From the NCBI GenBank assembly GCA_030278955.1, contig JAOANR010000003.1, positions 56,847,628-56,911,627 on the forward strand: a DNA stretch of 64,000 bases, written 5' to 3'. The DNA is from Hygrophila difformis. Taxonomy: Eukaryota; Streptophyta; Magnoliopsida; Lamiales; Acanthaceae. The first letter of the stretch is position 1; each line of letters starts with the position of its first letter. Made by a program: the position numbers and the translations under genes. This document shows positions 22,445-32,358 of the stretch, one piece after another. The notes under the pieces were generated by a model that saw nothing but the letters and a program-made list of their open reading frames with translations, was not told the DNA's origin and did no database searches.

Positions 22445-24220
22445 TCAGCTTCCGGTAGTCGATACAAACTCTCCATCCGGTCACTGGCCTGGTTGCGACC
22501 TCTTCTCCTTGCTCATTCTTAGTTATGCACATCCCTCCTCGTTTTGGCACGACCTGCACTGGGCTAACCCATTTGCTGTCAGATATAGGATAGATTATAC
22601 CAGCATCTAAGAGCTTGATAACCTCCTTTCTTACCACTTCTTGCATAAGGGGGTTCAAACGCCTCTGAGGCTGACGGGAGGGTGTATACTCTTCTTCCAT
22701 TAAAATCCTGTGCATGCAAATAGAAGGGCTTATTCCTTTTATATCAGAAATGGTCCAACCTATTGCATGTACATGTTTCTTAAGAATGACCACCAGAGCC
22801 TTTTCTTGCTCTTGGGAGAGCTTAGCCGAAACAATCACAGGTAATTTTTTATGTTCTGCGAGAAACGCGTACTTGAGATGATCGGGTAATGTTTTAAGTT
22901 CGAGCTCTGGTGGGCATTCAACGGAAGGGAGTAATTTGCGAGAATTGGGTAGTGGGAGATCAGATTTACCTTCGGGGCCCTGCATCAGTACAGGATCCTC
23001 TTCTTCCTCTTCGGTGCCATCGTTCCCCTGTGCAGTGAAATCAGCACCGTCATATGCTTCAAGGTCCCCGGACTCGGGATCCTCAAATTGGACGGCGCTG
23101 CACTGTTCCTTTGGCTCAACACCAGCAGGCTTCAGTACCTGCTTTGAAGGTTCATACAACATCATTTCATCATTGTTTCCAGAGTCTAGCTCTTTCCTAA
23201 CTATTACATCATCAAAAGAAAAACAAGAACTGTCGTTCGGAAATTTCTGCAGTTGCTCCATGTCGAAGATGACTTCATCCCCATCAACGCGGAGTGTCAC
23301 CCTTCCGGATTTGGCATCAATCAGTGCTCCGCCTGTGGCCAAGAACGGCCTACCTGAGATAAGAGGCATGTCGGAGTCCTCCTCGATGTCCAGAATGATG
23401 AAATCCACTGGAAATGGAGTACTGCCTGCTTTGATTATCACATCTTTCAAGATTCCGATTGGCTTTGTAATTGACCTATCTGCAAGCTGGAGCCTCATTT
23501 TGACTGGTTCTACCACTCCAAGCTTTAGACGTTTAACCATGGTTAATGGCATAACGTTAATGCTGGAGCCGAGGTCACACAGTCCTTTTCCGGCGTTGTT
23601 CTGGCCAATCCGAATCGGCAATGTATAGCATCCGGGATCCTCTTTCTTTCCTGGCAGCTTCTTCTGAATGATAGCACTGCAAGTGTTGTTGAGTACCACC
23701 AATTCGTCCTGCTCAACCTGTCTCTTTCCTGAAATCATTTCTTTCAAGAACTTAGCATAGACTGGCATTTCAGAGATCATTTCAATCAAAGGAATGGTAA
23801 TCTCAACTTCCCGCAGTCTTTTCAGAAATTTTTCAAACTTCAGATCTTGTTGCTTATTCTTAAGTCTAGCCGGGTAAGGAACCCTAGGCATAAACTTGTT
23901 TTTGTTATCATGTTTTGGTGGTAGATGGTTAGAGGTTGTACCTTCACCATTACCATTTTCTGTTTCTGCCGTTCCTCTTGCAGCGTCAGTCTGCTGTTCG
24001 GCTTCTTTCTGTTCATCCATTGCTTCCTCATCAGCATTGTCAACAGCATCATCATCTTCCTCATGATGTTTCCAGTATCCGCTCCCCTTGGTCCAGCCAG
24101 TGTCTTCCCAGATTTCAAGGTTATTGCTTTGCATTGCGGGTTCTTTTCCGCAGTGCTTGGCAATGTCCCTTTATCCCTTTTCTGCATTTCATTAGCCATC
24201 TGAGTAACTTGGGTCTCCAC
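22269..24220 (-). pseudogene. Athila gag end, protease and RT N-terminus
   Basis: The frame 24,134-22,269 (621 aa) contains the retropepsin-like block LCDLGSSINVMPLTMVKRL and the flap region DMPLISGRPFLATGGALID. It then has the RT fingers region ([36 protein letters not shown]), followed by shifted residues after the RT deletion. The overlapping frame 24,220-23,840 carries the gag-protease linker (METQVTQMANEMQKR, NPQCKAITLKSGK). A frame change near 24,130 breaks continuity. Confidence 0.85.
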
Positions 24221-24259
24221 ATTTCTGATGGAGGCCTGTAGCTGAGTATTGATCTCCTT

Positions 24260-25066
24260 CTAGCTAGTGATAAAATTTGTCATCAAATTCTCCAGCCTTG
24301 AATGGGGCTTTTGATTTTGATTCTGATTCTGGTTTTGGTTCCATTGGCCTTGGTTCGGAATGAATTGAGGTTGGAAGTTTTGGGGCTGAAAGTTTTGGAA
24401 GTTCTGGGCAGGCTGTTGGAAATTTTGAGGGGGTCTCTGTTGGATCTGGGGTTGGAAACCTGGGTTCTGAAAATGATGTCCCATGTTCTGATTGAATCCT
24501 TGGTTCTGCTGAGGATTGAATTGCTGCTGTTGTGGATTGTTCAAGAGGTGGGAGTTGAGGGCATTGTTGTTTGAGTAAGACAAGTTTGGGTGTCTATTTG
24601 GGAAAGCCCCTGCAAAGTTACAGCTTTCAGCTGTAATCTGTTCGCATGTATCAGTTGCATGAGCACCTTGACACAGTCCACAAATTACATCTGTTTGCTG
24701 TCCTTGAGTAGAGCTCCCAGCTCCCTGATTAACAGACAATGCTGCCACCTGCTCTTGCAGCTTTTCAATATCTGATCTCTCTGTTGTACCTACAGCACAC
24801 AAACCACGAGGGGGAGGGGGATTAACATCATCAGTTAGAACAGATCTGTTTACACTCATTGCTTCAATCTTGGCCCATGCTTGATCCATGGGAATGTATA
24901 GCAGGTGTTGACCGCCGGCAACATCAAGCATGTTTTTCCATGCTGGGGTCAAACTGCTATAAAACTTTCTCAATTTCTCCCAATCATGGAAACCATGCTG
25001 GGGACATTTCCTGAGCAAGTTGAAGAACCGTTCCTTTGCGTCATACAGGGACTCGTCTGGCTTCAT
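24260..25066 (-). pseudogene. Athila gag, C-terminal part
   Basis: This 268-aa frame contains LYDAKERFFNLLRKCPQHG and WAKIEAMSVNR, then a CxxC-like finger (CGLCQGAHATDTC) and a very Gln/Asn-rich tail. All are usual for Athila gag. A stop ends it at 24,260 before the protease linker, and it overlaps the preceding gag frame at 25,063. Confidence 0.8.
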
Positions 25067-25971
25067 CTTGAATTCCGCAATCTTAGAGCGGCATTCACCA
25101 CCTTGGACTCTGGGAAGTATTTTGTCAGGAAATTTCTAATCACGTCCTCCCATGTAGACTTCTGATTCACGGGCAGTGATTTGTACCATGTTCGTGCTCC
25201 GCTAGTCAAAGAGAAAGGAAACAGTCTTAATCGAATGGTGTTAGCAGATACATTCTGATTCTTGATAGTATCACACAGTTCTAGGAAGGTCTGCAGATGA
25301 TCATGGGGATCTTCATGACTTGCCCCTGCAAACTGGTTGCTCTGAACGAGATTGATGAGGGCTGGCTTTAATTCGAAATTCCTGGCCAAGAATGGGGCTT
25401 GTCCAGGAATGTTCAAATATGGCTCTAAGATTGGCTGCATGTAATCAGCGGCTGCTGCTTATTGATTGTTCTCAACCCCTCCTTGATATTGCTGTGGATA
25501 GTAGTTCTGATGCATATAATAGTTCCTCGCATCATTGAAGTCATTAGGATTTGGGGGATTCTGATGGGGATTCTGGTACTGCTGATTTTGCTGGTTTTGG
25601 AAGTTTTGGTGGTTTTGGTTATTTGGTGGGTTTTGGGGGTTCGGGTTGGGAGGAGGTGCCTCGAAGTGTTGCTGTTCAATGTTTGGTGGGTTCCCGCCTC
25701 CTTGTATGATCTGAGGAGGGGGATCATCCAAATCATCGTTATCAGCATCCTCGGGGTCTTCCTCGATGTTGTGAAGTGGTGGATTGGGTGGAATGATTGG
25801 GGGAAGGTCAGGGTTGGCCATATCAGAGATGTCGCTACTGGTGCTTGGTGAAAGTAATGCCTGTCTTTCCCGTTCCCGTCTTCGTTTAGTCTCCGCCCTA
25901 AGATGTTGAGCTGTCTTTTCTATCTCTGCGTTGTACGGGATTTCGGCTGGCGTCTGCTTCCTCCTTTGCAT
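25063..25971 (-). pseudogene. Athila gag, N-terminal and core parts
   Basis: The first frame (25,971-25,459) starts MQRRKQTPAEIPYNAEIEKT near the primer site and is Pro/Asn/Gln-rich. The second (25,440-25,063) holds the gag core (FELKPALINLVQSNQFAG, LFPFSLTSGARTWYKSLPV, WEDVIRNFLTKYFPESK). A stop at about 25,459 and a frame change at about 25,065 break the gene into three parts. The interval 25,972-26,112 is a short leader. Confidence 0.82.
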
Positions 25972-26112
25972 AGAACAACGACTTCAATAATGACGGTACC
26001 TGCACATTCCCCAGGTTAGAATGGGTTTCGTAGGTAAATATTTATATTTATATGTATAAGCTAACTAGGAGCAATGCGGAATGTAATTCTCTAATAAAAC
26101 GGCGCTGCATCC

Positions 26113-26130
26113 TCCCCGGCAACGGCGCCA
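26113..26130 (-). other. Athila primer binding site (tRNA-Asp)
   Basis: On the minus strand TGGCGCCGTTGCCGGGGA directly follows the 5' LTR. It is complementary to the 3' end of tRNA-Asp, the usual Athila primer, and shows no visible mismatch. Confidence 0.88.
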
Positions 26131-28744
26131 TGAAACTTTTGACAATTTCCCACACGAGTATTTTCGAAATAATAGAACCCCGGTCTTGATTTTGTTTAAT
26201 GAAAATCATTTTATGATTGCGGAGTTGGGATTAGGGATATATTTATAGGTTGTCACGTTTTTATTACTCGTGTTAAGAAACTGTGGCCCGAAAGCGCACG
26301 GTGTCAAAAATTGCAGTAATTTATAGTAAGTATCGGATCGTTCACTGGAGGATGTGCGATGGAAGCAGGGCCCACGTCGTTTTACTAGATGTTCCATTCA
26401 TATTGCTCCAATTGGTTTGAAAAGTGATTAACAACTACTGGCATGAATTTAAACTAAATTACGAAAGCACTTAAATCTATTCTACAAAGCACATAAATTC
26501 TATTCTAGAACGCCGATAAATTTATTCTAAAAATGCGATAAATACTATCTATGAAAGCAGTAAAAATTTACACTATGCTAGCTATGAAGCTAATTCACAG
26601 TGTGGACAGAAGGGACAGGAAGAATAGAATAAAAATTGGACAAGATTTAGATAAGGCAGTATTAAACTTCCATTTTTATACACAGATCTTTGTTTGGGAT
26701 AATCCTATCAGATAGTTAATTCTCATGCTCTCAGCACTGCGTTCCCTTTAACAGACAGGTACTTACAGCGTGAGTTTACACGTTCTTAAGATCGCAAATT
26801 CTAAGATACCACAGATTTGTAACTGCCCCGGCCAGGGTATGTTATTTCATCTGTGGTGGATGAGCAACACCTGATAAATCATTTATTGAAGTGCCAAGTA
26901 CTACTATCATTCTCCCATGTCACACCCAAAGACTCTAATCAAGCCTGAACTATCCCTTAACTATCAATCCTAGTAGCAGTTACACAACTCTCAATATAAC
27001 CGAGTGACCTCTAACGAAAGCATAACGAAAGCATTTAAAAGAAAGCGGTAAAGAGAGCATTTAAAATTCTATCACTCGGAGGTGTTGAAGGTCTGACCCT
27101 GGTAGTAAAAGACAGCTCTCCATCAGAATGAAGGAGTATGGATCAAGAATTCCCGGATCTTGGCGAACCGCTCGAAGTGTTCACTTCCTTCCGGGTGGTT
27201 ATGAGATACAAACTAATGAAACGAACCAATAAATTAGTTCGTTCCGGATGCACTCACTCAGGATTCAAAAATAGGCTTTGGCAGAAGAGGATAGCAGTTG
27301 AAAGAAAACTCAACCCTATCTTAGAAAATAACCAAGGCCTGGATGATGTTCCTCTAAGATTATTTACTACACTGTATTTGAGTCCAAGTGGACCCCATCT
27401 CGGTGTAATATTTAATCTTAGATTCCCAACAAACAGCAATTTTGGAAAATAATGAATTTGAAAACCATTCCCTAAACAGGTACTAGATTCTCAATTAAAA
27501 CACAGAACCTTTCAGTCTAGATGAGACCTAATCGCTGACTCTGCTTCTAATCTCCCAAAATCCGCCCTTGACAGAATATGAATTAGTCATAACTGAAGAA
27601 TTTATCCCTTACTTAGATCCGGATTTTATAAATGAATTTTTATCGGAATTTTAATATGCAATATCTGTTTAAAATCTAGACTTCTATTGTCCAAGGGAAG
27701 GATCTCAAAATATTATAGACCACAATAGTATATAATATTATCATGCATACGGATATATTGAAATGTAAAATTAACTGACCCAAAATATAGGGGCAGGTCT
27801 AGACAGAAAGTGAAACACAGATATGAAGTGGTGAGGAGACCAAAGTAATGGCAGAATAATCGGGTGGACTGTAAACATCTACTGTCCACTTTTCCAATTA
27901 CTCGGATGAAGTGAATTTAGACAGGTGAAACCCTAAAATGGCAGTGTCTCTACCAGTTGGGCTTCCACTGTCTGTGAATTCAGATAAAAACCTACATGCT
28001 TCTTTTCAGCAGTGCTTATCAGCTCATATTGACAGACATTAGCAGAGTTATACTACAGATTGGAATTTGGGTTTGGAAATTAAGTTAAGGAAAATAAAAC
28101 TGTATCTGGATAGGAGTCAGCTGAGCAGCTATTATAGTCCCGGATGGACGAACCGCCAAGGCTTCCACTGACTACCATCCAGACCATGCAAAATAACACT
28201 TAGTAACTAATACCCAGAATACGAGCTAGTTATCCGTGAGGGAATACCCGTCAACATTAGTCTGATGTATTCTTTACTAATTGTTACACACAATACGCAA
28301 AAGACAAAAGAAAATAAAGTAAGATAAAATAAAGAGAAGAACTTGTATGAGAGACATTGGTTTCTCATGCAAGGTTATGGAATCAATCCATAATTGATGT
28401 CTTAAATAATCCCTCCTACCATAATTAATTACAGTCCGGATTATCTTTTTAAGGCATCATGGTTTTGTTTATAGAAAAATATTTTAATGACAATTGAACA
28501 AAGATCCTTTAATCATAACAATTAGTGATTTAACCATTGCTAATTACAATCATTAATCATTACTGACTAGAGGGTTCAATTAATTAAATGATGGAAAATG
28601 GAGAATTGAAATTTTGGCAGCATAACGCCTTATATTGCAATTCTAGGGTATTACATCTCAATCCATGGGATTCAGATGTGAGTTTTTGCAATATAATGGA
28701 GGATAGAAGATCAGAATTTTTAGGGTTAAATAGAGGAGAGAGTT

Positions 28745-29272
28745 CTGTCGAGATACCATAAATTGTGTCATGAGCCTAGACCCACGACATGAGTACCTCG
28801 ACAGGTTTTCAGAAATTTGGGCAGAGTTTCGTCTTGTGTCGCTAAGCAAAAGTTGTGTCGCGGACCGTGGGTCCGCGACAGGAGTTTAGCGACACAAGAT
28901 TTCTCTGGAAATTTCTAAGCATTTTGGTTCCCAGTCGCTAATCTGGAACTGTGTCGCGGGGCATGGCTCCGCAACAGGATGTTTAGCGACTGGGTTTTCA
29001 AAATAAATATGCAAGGTATAATTTCCTGTCTCGGAATAAAAGTTGTGTCGCGGACCATGGGTCCGCGACAGGAGCCATGCAGAGAATAATAACAAGAGTT
29101 TGGTTCCTGGTCGCTAAGCAAGGTTGAGTCGCGGACCGTGGGTCCGCGACAGGGTGTGTAGCGACCAAGGGCTTTCGAATTATGAAGACAAGTGTCCTTA
29201 GACATCCATGTCGCGGAACAGCATCCTGTCGATAAACGTGGCTTAGCGACAGGAGTCGGTTAGCGACATGGG
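28745..29272. repeat. Nested GC-rich hairpin array (5' LTR, transcribed part)
   Basis: About four successive hairpin-in-hairpin units. One spans 28,833-28,898, with outer arms CTTGTGTCGCTAA / TTTAGCGACACAAG and inner arms GTGTCGCGGACC / GGTCCGCGACA. Others lie near 28,929-28,996, 29,104-29,171 and 29,207-29,272. Each has different outermost bases that still pair within the unit. Downstream of the LTR TATA box they would be present in the element's RNA leader. Confidence 0.85.
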
Positions 29273-29896
29273 TGGTTCAGGACCCAAGTCAGTAAAAGCA
29301 AAGTTGAACAGTGGCATGCAAACAGCGTGATCTCACCCTATTTCGGATTAAAAAGTTATTCTAAACGAAAATAACCAAACAGAATTTAAAATCTACAAGA
29401 ACATGCTGGAACATAATTAAATCTACTTAAAACAGTATTTAAAATAAAGCAAAACCTAATCTAGGGTTCAACCACGCGAAAGCACACAACATATCCGAAA
29501 ATAAGAGACAATAAGCAATAGGGGTCAAATGACCCAAATAAAAGGAAAGCAGTAAAAATCCATGGGTTTATGGCACCCATTTCATGATTTTGGGACTCAT
29601 TTCCAGATTAACTTCCCATTTTATTAACTGGGTTTGTTTATACCCATCATTTGGGTATTACAAACCCTAAAAACAAAGAGTTGGATAGAAAAACATGGTG
29701 AAAACTGGCTACCTAGCTAAGCACTAGAAAACAAACACTAAATTAATGCTAAACTAGGCTAAACTAGGACATAAAATAAATAATACAAAAAAGAATAAAC
29801 TAAACTAAACTACTACCTAGAGAGAATATCTCCAAATTCTGTCTTCAAGAGAATGAACTTCTAATTTTTCTCACCCTGAGCTCATGGTGGTCACCT

Positions 29897-29908
29897 CATA
29901 TTTATAGA
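29897..29908 (-). promoter_or_regulatory. TATA box of the Athila 5' LTR
   Basis: On the minus strand TTCTATAAATATGAGG matches a plant TATA box. It lies about 760 bp inside the LTR and just downstream of the U3 hairpin cluster. The same box is conserved in the 3' LTR. Confidence 0.6.
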
Positions 29909-29979
29909 AGTGGAACCCTAGGCCCATGGGCTTGATCTGAGGCCCACTGTGTCTCAAGACATCACACACATCACAACTT

Positions 29980-30308
29980 TGTCGCGGAATCACCTTGTGT
30001 CGCGGGACAGGGTTGCATGTGGCAAGGCTTCTCGACTGGGTCTTGTGTCTCTATTGGTGCGTCTGTGTCGCTATCCATGCTTGTGTCGTGGAACCATGGT
30101 CCTCGACTGGAATTCCTCGACTGGGGACATGGCTTGGTCCTCAAGGTGTTTGTGGCGCGGAACCTTCCTGTGTCGCTAAGCCATGGTCCTCGACTCGGGC
30201 TTAGCGACACAGCCTATCTGGACTGGTCTCTTCTTCATGCTGCTTGTTGTGTCGCGGAACCATCCTGTGTCGCTAAGCCATGGACCGCGACCGGGGTTCC
30301 TCGACTGG
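29980..30308. repeat. Hairpin repeat array (5' LTR, U3 part)
   Basis: A cluster of TCGCGGAA, TCGCTAAGCCATGG and CTCGACTGG motifs about 75-400 bp upstream of the TATA box on the minus strand. It has an 18-bp unit (near 30,248-30,265) that the other LTR lacks. Confidence 0.75.
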
Positions 30309-30668
30309 ATATTCCCAGACTGAGCTGAATGAGCCAGATGGGCCGAAATTGTTCTTTTTGTGGGCTTTTTCTATCTTTTCCCATCTTTTTGTATTTTGTG
30401 GACTTGTTTTATTCTTTTGCCCATCTTTTGTATTCCTTTTTCTTTTCTTTTCTTTTTCTCATGTTTTTGGATTTTTCTAACATAAATATGTAAACAAATT
30501 ACATATTTATGCATTTTTCACACCAGCTCAATATTTTTACAATTATGCATAAATCAGTCCAATTCAACTGCTTTCTTATTTAATATAAGACCGGAATGCG
30601 ATCAAATGCCCGTTTTAGACACGGAAATGGATTGAAAATAATGGTCAGTTCTGGCCATTATCAGCTTG

Positions 30669-31450
30669 CAGTCAAAACCACGCGTAAACAGATTATACGT
30701 GTGTGCAGAGTGATAAGCAGAAATCGTAAACAAGAACAAGAGATTTGATAACCCAGTTCAATCCAAGCGGATCTACATCTGGGGGATGCCAATCCAGGTT
30801 CTAATCACTAACACTCAAAAGATTCTAAATCTAACAAGAATTAAAAACAATCAAAAGACGGACTCTCTTACCGAGACGACAATTCCGGTAGAACAATCGT
30901 AGTTTGGACTCCCCCACAACTCCGATCGCTGGACAACCCGTCCAATCTGGTTTCTTGATTGCTAAATCCTTCAGATCTCAGAACTCTGGTGTAGCAGAAA
31001 CACTGAATCGCTCCTTCAGATCTTTCAGAGGTTCCTCGCAAGGCACAACATCCTAAACTTTGATTGAGGAAGATTTTCTCCAATTCGGCGATTCCAATTG
31101 AAGCAGAATGAAGCGCGATCTCAATGATTGATTACAGATTCGTATTCGGTGAAGAACAAATCATCAAGACTCTAAATTCTCTAAAAAAGAACTCTTATGA
31201 AAACTTGGAGAGAAAAACAAACTAACTCGAAGAATATATGATCTCACAAAAATGAATTAAAACTCAACTAACTAAACAATCGATCTAAAGACTAAAGTAT
31301 ATGTGAGAGTGAAATAATGATCGATAGAACAACTAAGCGGACTGTGATCAAAAACTGCTAAAGAGCAGTTACCGACAAGCGGTTAAAACCATGTCAAAAC
31401 TGCTTTCAGGACAAGAGCATCTGCACAAGAGTTTTGTTAAGACAACAACA
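30669..31450 (-). repeat. Copia 5' LTR, main segment
   Basis: This continues the LTR interrupted at 11,109 and matches 2,996-3,779 closely. It is followed by the CAATA duplication at 31,451-31,455. Together with 11,062-11,109 it gives an 830-bp LTR. Confidence 0.9.
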
Positions 31451-31587
31451 CAATATATTTAAAATTAAAGGAAACTCAATGAAAATCTACAGACGACGTA
31501 AGACTAGTGAAATACAAAGTTCAGTTTGGCATTTAACAAGTGATCAAGTAATCCATTCATTTAACTTAAGAGGAATGAACTCCATAA

Positions 31588-31718
31588 TCAGCGCCTGTAA
31601 TTTCCGGCGATGTGACTGCTGGGATCCTTGAAAACTAGATGTCCGTTCAGATTATCAATCTTCATATTAGGTACGTAACCAATTGGAGAATGAGTTGTTA
31701 GAATTTTCAGAAGATTTC
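31588..31718 (-). CDS. Possible terminal exon of an unidentified host gene
   Basis: On the minus strand a 131-nt open segment starts after a consensus 3' splice site, TTTCAG/GA (31,724-31,717). It runs 42 codons to TGA at 31,590-31,588. The translation includes SPIGYVPNMKIDNLNGHLVF, which looks protein-like, but I do not recognise a family. The splice acceptor lies inside the 9-bp target duplication of the Mutator-like element. The same acceptor (CCCACTTATTTCAG) therefore also exists at 46,650-46,635, on the other side of the 14.9-kb insertion. No upstream exon was confidently found. Treat as tentative. Confidence 0.3.
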
Positions 31719-32358
31719 CTGAAAGAGGTAATAACTAAAATAGGCCACCAGAAGGTCATTTCCACTTTTAGGTCACGATATTTTGATTTAGAAAAATAGG
31801 CCATTAGAAGGATTTTGGGCCTGAATTTAGGTCATTGCGCTGGAATTCGGGCTGCGATGGCCTAAAAATGAAAATGACTCATTCTGGTTGCCTATTTTAG
31901 TTTTTTCAATTATTTTTTTATTTTATGTAATTAATATAAATAATACACATTTTGTGTCATTATTTATGTCCTACTTTTTTTTTCTTGTTCCAATATTTTT
32001 ATTTCATTTTCATTTTAAAAATAATTAAATATTAATCGTCAAACCTACTCATCACCTTACACTAATAAATAAATATATTAAACTTTCAAATTACCTTCTA
32101 CCATTAATAATTCCAGTCCACCCCACAACCACATATCAATAAATCACACATAAATAAATAAATTAAAATTATAAACTCATTAGGCCATCTCCAACAAAAC
32201 TCTCTTACTTTTTCCTTCCACATCAGTTTCTCTCTCTGTCATATCATCCATCACTTCATTCTATTTTTTATCTCCAACAAAGCTCTCAATTCTTTTCCAC
32301 ATCACTAATATTTTTATCTATAATAATATTAATAATTAATATTTTCATTAATTTTACT

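Larger units (their letters stand above)
11110..30663 (-). mobile_element. Athila-type Ty3/gypsy retrotransposon carrying an F-box gene
   Basis: The LTRs at 11,110-15,594 and 26,131-30,663 (4.5 kb each) have TG...CA ends. The target duplication GCTTG lies at 11,105-11,109 and 30,664-30,668. On the minus strand the order is 5' LTR, tRNA-Asp primer site, gag, protease, RT, RNase H, integrase, a 4.5-kb 3' region with an F-box gene, then 3' LTR. The tRNA-Asp primer, the TGATAATGG LTR start and the pol motifs fit the Athila lineage. Pol is damaged: an RT deletion and an integrase frameshift. It sits inside a Sirevirus-like LTR and is the younger of the two. Confidence 0.92.
26131..30663 (-). repeat. 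Athila 5' LTR
   Basis: This 4,533-bp LTR reads TGATAATGG...AAGTTTCA on the minus strand. It is collinear with 11,110-15,594. The TATA box on the minus strand is at 29,897-29,908 (CTATAAATATGAGG), giving a U3 of about 760 bp and a very long R/U5. Confidence 0.92.
2948..31450 (-). mobile_element. Sirevirus-like Ty1/copia retrotransposon, split by a nested Athila
   Basis: The left LTR is 2,948-3,779. The right LTR is 11,062-11,109 plus 30,669-31,450, interrupted by an Athila insertion. A 5-bp target duplication CAATA lies at 2,943-2,947 and 31,451-31,455. The orientation is minus: the tRNA-Met primer site adjoins the right LTR and the polypurine tract adjoins the left one. Internal order on the minus strand is gag, protease-integrase, RT, RNase H, then an extra ORF in the env position, as in the SIRE lineage. 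The LTR halves differ at roughly two dozen sites by eye, so the element is older than the Athila inside it. Frameshifts and stops in gag and pol make it non-functional. Confidence 0.9.

Noticed and set aside
23925..24241. Plus-strand frames opposite Athila gag-pol (also 25,462-25,851 and others)
   Set aside because: Antisense shadows of the real minus-strand gag-pol, produced by Gln/Pro-rich coding sequence.
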